Assembly (NCBI GenBank): GCA_963781265.1
Contig: CAWAFH010000003.1
Location: 1-64,000, forward strand
DNA: 64,000 nucleotides
Source: WHSW01 sp963781265
Lineage (GTDB): Bacteria; Actinomycetota; Thermoleophilia; Solirubrobacterales; 70-9
Reading direction: 5' to 3'
The notes beneath the pieces were generated by a model that ran no database searches, was not told the DNA's origin, and was given only the letters and a program-made list of their open reading frames with translations. Below are positions 48,043 to 56,241 of this stretch, in pieces; the first letter of the stretch is position 1; each line of letters opens with the position of its first letter. The position numbers and the translations under genes are program-made.

Positions 48043-49122
48043 TCACCTGCGCACCCACGCAGCCAGGCGAAGCCCACCCCGCTCGGCGTCCGGCGCCGCC
48101 GCGCGCAACGCCGGCACGATCTCGGCAGTGATCAAGCCTCGCTCCGGGGTGATCTCGTCGAGCAAGGCGAACCACTTCTCCGTCCTCTCCGGAGTGTCAA
48201 CCACCACTGTCACGGTCGGGACACGCCTGCGCAGACTCCAGAAGGTGTCGCCGTGGGGCTCGTGGTCGCCGTGGAATCCCCAGATCCCGCGGAGCGCCGT
48301 CGCGCCGGCAGCCCCTGCTGCTCGCAGTCGCTGGACGGCCTCGACATGAACCGGATGACCGCCGGCGTGGGTCTGCTCACCGGCATAGAGCATCAGCTTC
48401 TGCCACATCCCGAGACCCGACGGGTCCGCCTCCGGCGCCGTCTCGAACTCCTCGAACCGGGTGCCGTCGCGCTTGAGGATCTGGACTCGCTCCAAGGTCA
48501 TCACCGGAGCGTCGAGGAGCTTTGACAGCTTCGGCATGAGCGCGGCCAGTGAATCCGCGGCCCCGATCGTGATCACCATCATCGGCACGTCCGCGTTGGC
48601 GGAGAAGAACTTCGCGCGCTGCCGGGCCCGGTCGAGCGTGCCGTCAACGCCAAGGAGCACTGTGGCGCCCTCGATCCCGGCGGCGTGAAGCTGATCGACT
48701 ACCTCCAGGTAGGCGGGGCGCCCATCGACCCTTGCCCGCCGGCCGATGTAGAGGGTGAGCTTGGCTGCGCCGCCCAGCTCAGCCGGCGGCTCCAGCGAAT
48801 CAAAGGCCCCGGTCAGCAGCCGAGCCCGCTCGAGCGTCACCAGGCCGCTTGATCGCAGCTCCTCAACCTCGTGCAATGCGGCCTCGATTCGATCGCGCCG
48901 ATCGACTGCGACTGAGACGATCGGTAGGTCCTCGGAGAGCGTCAGCATGCGATCGGTGTGCACGTGGTGCTTGGCCCCGAACCCCTCCACCCCGCGCATC
49001 AGCACGCTCGCCCGCAGCCCGTGACGCTCGTAGATCTCGAACAGCGCGTCGGCCAGGAACACATCGTCGACTCGGTCGCGCTCACCGAAGTAGGTGGTCA
49101 GCTTCAGGCCGTCCTCGTTCAC
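48043..49122 (-). CDS. Protein with three DUF190 domains
   Basis: 359 residues from GTG 49122, chosen because GGAG lies seven bases upstream and family members begin xNEDGLKLTTYFGERDR; ATG 49152 would add ten residues. Three PII-like ferredoxin-fold DUF190 units are visible: GLKLTTYFGERDRVDDVFLA, then AKLTLYIGRRARVDGRPAYL, then QKLMLYAGEQTHAGGHPVHV. Single DUF190 proteins often sit next to CrcB fluoride channels, but no crcB or fluoride riboswitch is visible here. Function is unknown; the fold suggests binding of a small ligand or partner channel. Confidence 0.85.
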   Translation of the reverse strand: MNEDGLKLTTYFGERDRVDDVFLADALFEIYERHGLRASVLMRGVEGFGAKHHVHTDRMLTLSEDLPIVSVAVDRRDRIEAALHEVEELRSSGLVTLERARLLTGAFDSLEPPAELGGAAKLTLYIGRRARVDGRPAYLEVVDQLHAAGIEGATVLLGVDGTLDRARQRAKFFSANADVPMMVITIGAADSLAALMPKLSKLLDAPVMTLERVQILKRDGTRFEEFETAPEADPSGLGMWQKLMLYAGEQTHAGGHPVHVEAVQRLRAAGAAGATALRGIWGFHGDHEPHGDTFWSLRRRVPTVTVVVDTPERTEKWFALLDEITPERGLITAEIVPALRAAAPDAERGGLRLAAWVRR

Positions 49123-49445
49123 AGGCGGGCTCCGATCTTCATTCCGATCCATGCCGCTGCGATACCGAGCACCGGCTGACGTGCCTGGACGTGGTCGATG
49201 CGGCTCATCCGGTCGGCCACAATAACCCTCGCCGAGAAAGGCCCGCTCAGGCGGGCATTCCTTTGATTGGACGTGACCCGTTTCGGTGGGCGGTTCCGGC
49301 TTCGATTTCAGGCCGCTTCCTCCGTTTGTCAGCAGGGTTGCTGACTCTCCTCGCTAGTGCGTGGTTTGAATCCGCCATGGAGAGCGCCACTTCCGGCTGG
49401 TTGCGATCAACGCCGCTGCCGAGCGTCGTCACCGGGCCGGCTCGC

Positions 49446-50114
49446 TCAAGTCGTCACGGTTACCGGGAACGTCGCGACCCAGGCCACGGTGCCAAGGAAC
49501 AAGACACAACCGAGGCCGAGGACTACAGCCTGACCCGCGACGGTCCGCAATCGAGTGCAGAGGCCCGCGAAGAAGAGACATGCCGCGAACAGCACAATCG
49601 CCAGCACGTAACGGTCCGCGCTGTGGATGTCCTCAGCCGCCTGCGCGCCGGCCGCGTCCGCGATGGCTTGCTCGGCCTGCGCCGCGTGGGTCACCTGCTG
49701 CCTGTAGCGAGGAATCGCAAAGGGAGTTGGGGGCGCGTTTGGGTTTGTGAACGGGTTCGATGAGATCCAATCGTGGAACACCGGCTTGAACCGATCAGTG
49801 AAGCGATCGCGGTAGAAGCCCGCCAGCTCGGCGTTGTCCTGGGACCGCGCATCAACCCACTGGGTGAACAAGGTGATGTCGACCTGCGCCTCCCGATTTG
49901 CGGCATCCGCCAGCTTTGTCGACTCGATCCGACTCTTCGTCGCCGCCATTTGCTCGATGGCCTGCTCGTCGTGCCATCGGGCCGCTTGATAGCTGGTCCA
50001 GGCGATGGCTAAGGTCGCAAGCGCCAGGAGCACGGTCGAGATGACATCGATCCGCCGCGCGGCGCGATCGTGCGCGCTTCGATTGGGGCCTTCCGGACTG
50101 TCGCCCGCGTCCAA
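49446..50114 (-). CDS. DUF4337-like membrane protein
   Basis: 222 residues with an N-terminal membrane helix (VISTVLLALATLAIAWTSYQ), a helical, charged middle region (DEQAIEQMAATKSRIESTK) and two C-terminal helices (YVLAIVLFAACLFFAGL, VVLGLGCVLFLGTVAWVA). The layout fits DUF4337-type proteins of unknown function. It follows the next membrane-protein gene by four bases on the same strand, so the two probably form an operon and may interact. Confidence 0.75.
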   Translation of the reverse strand: MDAGDSPEGPNRSAHDRAARRIDVISTVLLALATLAIAWTSYQAARWHDEQAIEQMAATKSRIESTKLADAANREAQVDITLFTQWVDARSQDNAELAGFYRDRFTDRFKPVFHDWISSNPFTNPNAPPTPFAIPRYRQQVTHAAQAEQAIADAAGAQAAEDIHSADRYVLAIVLFAACLFFAGLCTRLRTVAGQAVVLGLGCVLFLGTVAWVATFPVTVTT

Positions 50115-50118
50115 CCGC

Positions 50119-50799
50119 TTACCCCGAGAACACGTTCACGGCTCGCGCAACCACAAGCCCGAAGACCGTCAGCGAGATCATCGACTGCAGCGCCATCGTC
50201 AGCTTCGCCCAGAGAACCATGGGCATGACGTCAGTCGGGCTGAACGCGGTGCTGGTCGTGAACCCGAGGATGAGGTAGTCGGTGTACTGCGGCCGCCAGC
50301 CCGGCGGCGCGAACTCCGGGCTCATCTGCTGCGTGAAGGCAAAGTCGGGGTACTCGCGCTCACCGCGGTAGCGGGCCACGGGTCCGCCACTGTCCAACTG
50401 CCAGTAAAGGAGGCCGAAGACGAGACAGTTGCCCAGCCAGATCAGCGCGCCCGACGCGAGGAGGGGGCCCGCCGACTCGGTCACCCTTCCGCCTTTGATC
50501 AGCTCGGTGATCAAGACCGTGGCCGACAGCACAGCCACGACCGCGAGCGCGATGGTGAGCGCGATCGCTAGCCGGTGAAGCCATTTGGAGCGCGCCGCCA
50601 CGTGCGCGGGGTCCGCTGCGATCAGGGCCACGAGCATGGCGATCTCGATCCCGGGTACGAGCCAGTGCGGGCCGAGCGACTCGCGGTGAGGCTCGAGGAC
50701 ACGCAGCACGATGGTGATGGCGATGAACGCTGACACCGCGACCGCGACCGGCCAGCGCGGCTCGACGAAGATCGGCTCGTCGTCCGCTTGAGTCACCAC
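50119..50799 (-). CDS. Integral membrane protein, DUF1345-like
   Basis: 226 residues with about five membrane helices. Near the C-terminus the segment QYTDYLILGFTTSTAFSPTD between two helices resembles the re-entrant, pore-like loops of DUF1345 and ion-channel-type proteins. This is a resemblance, not a demonstrated channel. First gene of a two-gene unit with the DUF4337-like protein. Confidence 0.7.
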   Translation of the reverse strand: MVTQADDEPIFVEPRWPVAVAVSAFIAITIVLRVLEPHRESLGPHWLVPGIEIAMLVALIAADPAHVAARSKWLHRLAIALTIALAVVAVLSATVLITELIKGGRVTESAGPLLASGALIWLGNCLVFGLLYWQLDSGGPVARYRGEREYPDFAFTQQMSPEFAPPGWRPQYTDYLILGFTTSTAFSPTDVMPMVLWAKLTMALQSMISLTVFGLVVARAVNVFSG

Positions 50800-51296
50800 G
50801 CGACTGTATCGGGGTTAGAAACCCTCAACGGATGCAAGCTCGCGTTCGCGCAGTCCGAGTGACGGGTCTGGTAGATCAGCGCGTCAGCGCCGGCGGCGCG
50901 ACACGCGGCGAGCGGTGCGACGTGCGGGCGCCCGCCCCGGGCCGGGGCCCACGCCTCGACCGGGACCCGGGCCGGGACCGGCCCTTCGAGCGACCCTGCG
51001 TGCAGCAAACATTCAGTCCTCCTGGTTGGGGTGACGGGCAGCGGTGATGCCCGTCAGTGGGCATGCGGTCCATCTGCCAATCCAGTGTCCCGTCACAGCC
51101 GCTCGACCGCATCACTCTGAAGGGGTGAAAGTCAGGATCATCCGATCCGGGTGATCCGCTCACCGGTCAGGGGCGCGACAATCGGGGGCGAGGCTGAGGA
51201 ACGGCTGCGCCCCGCCCGCACCTCGGGTTGTGGCGATCACCCAACGACGCCGGGTCACGCGTGGGGAGTGCCACGCCCCCTCCGGCCGCCCCTCAC
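50800..51296. other. Intergenic region without a recognisable gene
   Basis: About 500 bases between the divergent membrane-protein and HD-protein genes. Short open frames exist on both strands but have Arg/Pro-rich composition and no start signals. It contains a GC-rich self-complementary stretch around 50935-50985 and a clean hairpin at 51032-51056. It probably holds promoters for both sides. Confidence 0.6.
51032..51056. promoter_or_regulatory. Perfect 8-bp inverted repeat (hairpin or operator)
   Basis: TGACGGGC at 51032-51039 pairs with GCCCGTCA at 51049-51056 around a 9-base centre. There is no T-run after it, so it is not an obvious intrinsic terminator. It may be an operator or RNA hairpin upstream of the HD-domain gene. 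Confidence 0.35.
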
Positions 51297-51977
51297 ATGC
51301 AAAGCGATTGCCACGACGACGATGTGTACGCGGAGCCGGGTGTCGAGCCGCCCGCCTTCGTGGTCGCGTCGGCGGACTTGTCGATGGCGTTCTCCCTCGC
51401 GCGCCGCGCCCACCACGGACACACTCGCGGTGGTCACGGGAGGCCTTACCTGGAGCATCCGATCCAGGTCGCCGAGTTGTTGCGCGACGAGGGGTACGGC
51501 GAGGTGGTGTGCGCCGCGGGCCTGCTTCACGACGTGGTCGAGGATTCCGGTTTTACGACCGACGCGGTGACCGAGAGGTTCGGCGCAGAGGTCGGGAGGC
51601 TGGTCGCGGCGCTGACCGAGGATCCGACGATTGCCGACTGGGAGGCGCGCAAGCGAGCGCTTCGTGAACAGGCCGCCGAGTCGGGAGCAGAGTGCGCGGC
51701 CATCTACATCGCCGACAAGCTCGCCAACCTGCACGACTGGCGGCTGGTCTACGCCGAAGTCGGCGAGCGCGCGGCGGAGTTCTTCAAGGCCCCGACGCTC
51801 ACCGCCAGGGTTCGCGCTTGGCGCTCGGACCTCGAAATGGGGGAGAGCGTGGTGCCGCGGCTGAGGATGACCTCGCTCCTGCGTGGCGAACTCGAGCGAT
51901 TCGAGCGCGATCGCAGCAAGACGCCGGCACCCGGCGCGGAAGACGAATCGGACCCGCCCTCGACGACAGGGACATGA
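51297..51977 (+). CDS. RelA/SpoT-type HD-domain phosphohydrolase (HD only)
   Basis: 226 residues. HD metal-binding pattern: MAFSLARRAHHGHTRG, YLEHPIQVAELL, the HD in AAGLLHDVVEDSGF and the downstream Asp in YIADKLANLHDWR. This matches the (p)ppGpp-hydrolase half of RelA/SpoT (as in small alarmone hydrolases) without a synthetase domain. It may hydrolyse ppGpp or related nucleotides, which is inference from family. Start ATG 51297; the frame is open to 51228. Confidence 0.82.
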   Translation: MQSDCHDDDVYAEPGVEPPAFVVASADLSMAFSLARRAHHGHTRGGHGRPYLEHPIQVAELLRDEGYGEVVCAAGLLHDVVEDSGFTTDAVTERFGAEVGRLVAALTEDPTIADWEARKRALREQAAESGAECAAIYIADKLANLHDWRLVYAEVGERAAEFFKAPTLTARVRAWRSDLEMGESVVPRLRMTSLLRGELERFERDRSKTPAPGAEDESDPPSTTGT

Positions 51978-52115
51978 GACGTTCGTCCACGGATTTGACT
52001 TTGCCCCGGTGAATCGGTTAGACCGAATCGACGTCTCCACGTCGCGGGGCGGTGACAGTCATCTGCGCGCCCCGGCGCCGTGATCTGGACCCCAAAGCCT
52101 GCCGAGGAGGGCCCC

Positions 52116-53420
52116 ATGGCCGCCGAGAAGCGATCGTCGCGTTCAAGCCAAAGGTCGAAGGCCAAGACGCGTAAGGGGGGAGGCGAGAGACGCTCCGTGA
52201 TCGTCACCTTCAAGCCGAAGGACAAGCGGCCGGACGGCGAGAAGGACAAGCTCGAGATCCTCTCGGAGGCCATCACCTCGGAGGTGAACTTCCTCAGCGC
52301 CGGAGAGATCCAAGGCGGAGCGGCGATTGGGATGGCGCCCGAGACGATGGGCTATGACGTCGACGAGTACGAGGCGCCGATCGTGACCCTGTCGCTGTCT
52401 GACGACGAGATCAAGGCGCTCGAGAAGAACCCAAACGTCGCCGTGGTCGAGGACGACGGCGAGATGTACGCGCTCGAGACCGTCGCGGCGCCGCCGCCCG
52501 TCCAGCTTCCGGGTCCCGCGCTCGCCGTCGAAGATCAGCCGTCACCGCTGGCCGAGACCATTCCGACGGGGGTGAACCAGATCAAGGCCCCCCTGGCGTG
52601 GGATTGCTCACGCGGAATGGGCATCACGGTCGCGATCCTCGACACCGGGATCGACGGCACCCACCCGGACCTCTCATCGAACTACCGAGATGGCACCAGC
52701 TTCGTTGCGGGTGAGCCGGGGCCTGAAGACGGAAACGGGCACGGAACCCACTGCGCGGGGACGATCGCAGCGGCGATCAACGGCGCCGGGGTCGTCGGCG
52801 TTGCCCCTGCCGCGTCTCTGTATGCGGTCAAGGTGCTCAGCGCGGGCGGGAGCGGGAACTGGAGCTGGCTGATCGCCGGGATCGACTGGTGTATCAAGCA
52901 CCGAATCCGGGTCCTCAGCATGAGCTTGGGGGGTTCGAGCGCGCCGAGCGCGCTCGAGGCCATGTGCGATCTCGCGTGGCAGCGGGGCCTCCTTTTGCTC
53001 GCGGCCGCCGGGAACACCGGCGCAACCTCATCGCCCGGGGTTGGCGTGCCGGCCAGGTACGCGAACGTGATCGCTGTTTCGGCGATCGACGGCGCGAACA
53101 CGATCGCGCCGTTCAGCAGCCGCGGCCCCGAGGTCGAACTGTGTGCGCCGGGCGTCCAAGTCCTCTCCACGCTTCCGGGCGGGGGCCACGGAAAGATGAG
53201 TGGTACGAGCATGGCGTGCCCACATGCGAGCGGGACCGCCGCTGTCGCCTGGGGCGGCCATCGATTCAGCGACAACGTCACGATCCGGCGCCTGCTCGCC
53301 AGGACATCGGACAGCCTCGGGTTGCCCGGGCGCGATGATCTCTACGGATACGGCCGGGTGGACGCCGCACAGGCGACCTCCACCCTGACCCCGCCGGCCG
53401 CCGTTCCCGGCATCCCCTAG
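52116..53420 (+). CDS. Subtilisin-like serine protease (S8) with N-terminal I9-like prodomain
   Basis: 434 residues. Catalytic triad: Asp176 (AILDTGIDGTHPDL), His209 (NGHGTHCAGT), Ser365 (GTSMACPHASG), plus the oxyanion Asn in AAAGNTGA. Residues about 30-130 are an I9-type propeptide (RRSVIVTFKPKDK ... NVAVVEDDGEMYALE). There is no signal peptide; the N-terminus is instead Lys/Arg/Ser-rich, so the enzyme may be intracellular or leave by another route. ATG 52116 is chosen because GAGGAG lies 6-7 bases upstream. The gene ends one base before the convergent I9-like gene. Confidence 0.93.
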   Translation: MAAEKRSSRSSQRSKAKTRKGGGERRSVIVTFKPKDKRPDGEKDKLEILSEAITSEVNFLSAGEIQGGAAIGMAPETMGYDVDEYEAPIVTLSLSDDEIKALEKNPNVAVVEDDGEMYALETVAAPPPVQLPGPALAVEDQPSPLAETIPTGVNQIKAPLAWDCSRGMGITVAILDTGIDGTHPDLSSNYRDGTSFVAGEPGPEDGNGHGTHCAGTIAAAINGAGVVGVAPAASLYAVKVLSAGGSGNWSWLIAGIDWCIKHRIRVLSMSLGGSSAPSALEAMCDLAWQRGLLLLAAAGNTGATSSPGVGVPARYANVIAVSAIDGANTIAPFSSRGPEVELCAPGVQVLSTLPGGGHGKMSGTSMACPHASGTAAVAWGGHRFSDNVTIRRLLARTSDSLGLPGRDDLYGYGRVDAAQATSTLTPPAAVPGIP

Positions 53421-53421
53421 A

Positions 53422-53682
53422 TCACAGGGCGTGCATCTCGCCGTCGTACTCGACCCGCTCCACCTTGCCGAGCGCGGCGAGGTTGGTGAGGACGTCCGCG
53501 TCGGCCACCGTGCCTGCGACCGCAGGGATGCTCTCGATCACCCGACGGATCGTCATCCCCGTCGGCTCGAGGACGGTGGGGTCGGTTCCCGGGGCGAGCG
53601 TGACGATGACCGGGACCTCTCCCGACTCCTCCGTCGCGCTCTCAACTCTCGCCGCCACCTCAGGACTGACTTTCTGGCTCAT
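53422..53682 (-). CDS. Stand-alone I9-like protease inhibitor/propeptide protein
   Basis: 86 residues: MSQKVSPEVAARVESA..., with the core VPVIVTLAPGTDPTVLEPTG and the ending LGKVERVEYDGEMHAL. This ending mirrors the last strand of the neighbouring subtilase's own prodomain (NVAVVEDDGEMYAL), the strand that occupies the protease active-site cleft in I9 complexes. It is encoded tail-to-tail with the subtilase with one base between stops, has a good GGAGAAG site, and likely inhibits or chaperones that enzyme. Confidence 0.8.
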   Translation of the reverse strand: MSQKVSPEVAARVESATEESGEVPVIVTLAPGTDPTVLEPTGMTIRRVIESIPAVAGTVADADVLTNLAALGKVERVEYDGEMHAL

Positions 53683-53775
53683 GTCACCGCTTCTCCATCG
53701 CTCCGCACCCCGATCCGAGGATAGTCCGCGCTGACGCCCGGGCCTGCGCCGCAGTGCCCGCCGCGACGCAGGGTT

Positions 53776-54291
53776 CTACGCGAGCCGCCTCGGCACCGTG
53801 AACGCCTCCAGCGTCGCACCCTTCGAGTCGAGCTCTCGCCACGTCCCCTCGAAGGCGAGCGTCGCGACGCCGCCGGTCGGATACTTCGTCTCCAGAGCCG
53901 TGCGCGCTTCCGGGTCGCCGCCGCCGATGAGCTCAGCGGCGAGGTCCTCGATTCCCGGGTTGTGGCCGACGAGCATCACCGAGCCAACCTCCTCGGGCAC
54001 GCTCCGAAGGCGCTCGAGAAGCGCTGCGGCGCCCGCCGCGTAGAGGCCGGCCTCGATCTCGACCCGGGCGCCCGGCGGAAGCCCTTCGCGAACGCCGTCG
54101 AGCGTCTGGATCGCGCGGACCGCGGATGAGCAGAGCACGAGGTCGGGCGCGACCCCGGACTCCTGGAAGTGCTCGCGAAGCAGCACGACCGCCTTCCGTC
54201 CCCGCTTGGCGAGCGGGCGCTCGCGATCGACGAGCTCGGGCTCGTCCCAGCTCGACTTAGCGTGGCGAAGCAGATAGATCAGGTGCCGCAC
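53776..54291 (-). CDS. sixA: Phosphohistidine phosphatase SixA-like (histidine phosphatase superfamily)
   Basis: 171 residues with the RHG-type motif LLRHAKSSW (catalytic His), SSAVRAIQTLDG with the Arg, and the second catalytic His in VMLVGHNPGIEDLAAEL. SixA-type enzymes dephosphorylate histidine on phosphocarrier or phosphorelay proteins. It is separate from the I9-like gene by about 90 bases on the same strand. Confidence 0.9.
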   Translation of the reverse strand: MRHLIYLLRHAKSSWDEPELVDRERPLAKRGRKAVVLLREHFQESGVAPDLVLCSSAVRAIQTLDGVREGLPPGARVEIEAGLYAAGAAALLERLRSVPEEVGSVMLVGHNPGIEDLAAELIGGGDPEARTALETKYPTGGVATLAFEGTWRELDSKGATLEAFTVPRRLA

Positions 54292-54346
54292 AGTCCAGGC
54301 GTGACGATAACGCGGCCGCGAACCGCGGTTGCGAGAGAGCCACCGC

Positions 54347-55051
54347 TCAAAGCACCGGGATCAAGAGGCCCCGGCCGGCGAAGCCGACGATCCGGCCCGT
54401 TGCGAGGAGATACGCCTCCTTCAGGTCGCTCAGGTCGCGCAGAGCCCACAGCGCCTCGGCGTGAGTCCAGGCCGCATCGCGCGCCCGGGCGACCTCCCAC
54501 ATCGCGACGACGTCGTCGAGCCGCCCCAGGGCCTCGTCGGCGACACCGATCAGGCCGGTGGCGAACCGGTCCTTGATCCTCGCCTCGACCCGCTCGAGGA
54601 CCTCGTTGATGTATGTGTAGTCGCGGAACTGAGGCGAATCGCGGCGCGGGGTGACCCCGAGCTCCTCGCAGGTGTCGACGAGCGCGACGCTGAGGTCGAA
54701 GTTGATGTGCGCGTTCATGCCCGCGAGGGCGAACTGGATCGGTGCGATCCGCGGCTCGGCGCGAGCGTCGAAGAGGGGTTGCCATGCATGCGATGCCTCC
54801 GCGTCGCCGCCGCCGGCGCTGGCGAAGGCGCGGAAGTAGAGGCCGGCGAAGACAGCATCGAGTCGGGCGAGGAACGACGGGTCCTCGAAGTCGTGGTCCC
54901 CGAGCTCTGCGACGACCGCGCGGGTGACGGCGAGATAGAGCTCGTTGAACGCCCGCACGCCGTCCCGCGGCGGCAGCCCCGCCTCGATCTCCTCCATCCG
55001 CGCGATCACCTCGGCGAGCGCGGTCATCGAATCGCGAGGTAGACGTTCCAT
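54347..55051 (-). CDS. DUF5995 family protein
   Basis: 234 residues, mainly helical. The phrases RDGVRAFNELYLAVTRAVV, FLARLDAVFAGLYFRAF, ALAGMNAHINFDLSVALV and RDYTYINEVLERVEARI fit the actinobacterial DUF5995 family, with conserved His/Asn/Asp residues that could bind metal. Function is unknown. It lies 55 bases upstream of the sixA gene on the same strand. Confidence 0.8.
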   Translation of the reverse strand: MERLPRDSMTALAEVIARMEEIEAGLPPRDGVRAFNELYLAVTRAVVAELGDHDFEDPSFLARLDAVFAGLYFRAFASAGGGDAEASHAWQPLFDARAEPRIAPIQFALAGMNAHINFDLSVALVDTCEELGVTPRRDSPQFRDYTYINEVLERVEARIKDRFATGLIGVADEALGRLDDVVAMWEVARARDAAWTHAEALWALRDLSDLKEAYLLATGRIVGFAGRGLLIPVL

Positions 55052-55317
55052 CTGGTGCCCGCTCGGGGCTGTCCACCGAGCCCTATATCCGTGGTCCTTG
55101 GTGTAGGCCGCGAAGGCATCCCAGTCTTCTGCGGCACAGCCTTCTCATATCCCGGAGGTCGCAGCCCCCACGGTACCCAGCCCGTCGCCGGCTCCGGCGC
55201 CGGCGTTCGTCAGCCGGGGCACGCACTCGATGCCCGCACTTCGCAGGATCGAGCAGAGCAGCTCGGCCTCAGGCTCGCTGCGGGCGACCTCAACTGCGAT
55301 CCAGTCGCCCATCTCGG

Positions 55318-56241
55318 CTACCCGAAGGTGAACGAGTAGGCCTCGGCGCCGGGCTCTTCGAACGTGATCTCCAGCGTCCGCTCGCGCACCTCGCCCCGCT
55401 GGCGCACGAGTTGGTACATGCGCCCGCTGCCAAGCACGCCATTGCCACCGGCGTCGACATCGACGCCGTGCGCTTCGCCGGGAGCCTCGCCGTCGACGAG
55501 CACACGGAACGGGATCACCCTGTCGGCGCCGCCCGACATAACGGCGTGCGCGTCGCGTGCGTGGAATCGGAAGGCGATGCTCCCGCCGGCCTCGTTGAGG
55601 ACGACGTTCTCGCTATCGATCGTCCACTGGCCGCTCGGGGCCCACTCGTTGAGGCGCAGATCGTCAGGTGACCCCAAGGCTCCTCCGCGGGCGAAGCCGA
55701 GATATGTCTCGGGCGTGCGCAGGTTCGGCCAATCGGCCTCGGCCTCCACGCCGGCACCTTCGACGGAGACGAACTCCCGCTCGATTCCAAGCAGACGCTG
55801 GATCCGCTCTTCGGACTGCGCGTACTCGCCCTCGCCGAAATGGTGGTCGCGAATGACGCCCTCGGTGTCGATGAAGTAGAGCGCCGGCCAGTAGTGGTTG
55901 GCGAAGGCGTTCCAGATCTCGTATTCGCTGTCGACGGCGACGGGGTAGTCGATGTCGCGGTCCTCGACCGCCTTGCGGATGAGGTCGACCTCACGCTCGA
56001 ACGAGAATTCCGGCGTGTGCACTCCGATCACCACCAGGCCGTCGTCACGGTAGGCCCGCGCCCACGCGCGGACGTGGGGCTCGGTGCGCAGCCAGTTGAT
56101 GCAGGTGAGCGTCCAGAAATCGACGAGCACGACCTTGCCGCGCAACCCGGCGGGGTCGAGTGGCTCAGAGTTGAGCCACTCGGTCGCCCCGCCGAGCGAC
56201 GGCATGTGGGTCCGACCGCGCAGACTTTCGAATACGCCCAC
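55318..56241 (-). CDS. Thioredoxin-like (TlpA/DipZ-type redoxin) protein with C-terminal domain
   Basis: 307 residues. Residues about 30-170 are a redoxin fold (GKVVLVDFWTLTCINWLRTE, VVIGVHTPEFSFE, IDYPVAVDSEYEIWNAF). Only one Cys of the usual CxxC is present (CINW). The C-terminal half is a beta-rich DipZ-type extension (SGQWTIDSENVVLNEAGGSI). There is no signal peptide. The GTG start shares one base with the stop of the epoxide hydrolase gene, so the genes are coupled. A start at the internal MPSLGG is less likely. Confidence 0.83.
   Translation of the reverse strand: MGVFESLRGRTHMPSLGGATEWLNSEPLDPAGLRGKVVLVDFWTLTCINWLRTEPHVRAWARAYRDDGLVVIGVHTPEFSFEREVDLIRKAVEDRDIDYPVAVDSEYEIWNAFANHYWPALYFIDTEGVIRDHHFGEGEYAQSEERIQRLLGIEREFVSVEGAGVEAEADWPNLRTPETYLGFARGGALGSPDDLRLNEWAPSGQWTIDSENVVLNEAGGSIAFRFHARDAHAVMSGGADRVIPFRVLVDGEAPGEAHGVDVDAGGNGVLGSGRMYQLVRQRGEVRERTLEITFEEPGAEAYSFTFG

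Noticed and set aside
49123..49445. Possible fluoride riboswitch upstream of the DUF190 gene.
   Set aside because: I looked for the conserved crcB-motif core and did not find it; no crcB gene is nearby.
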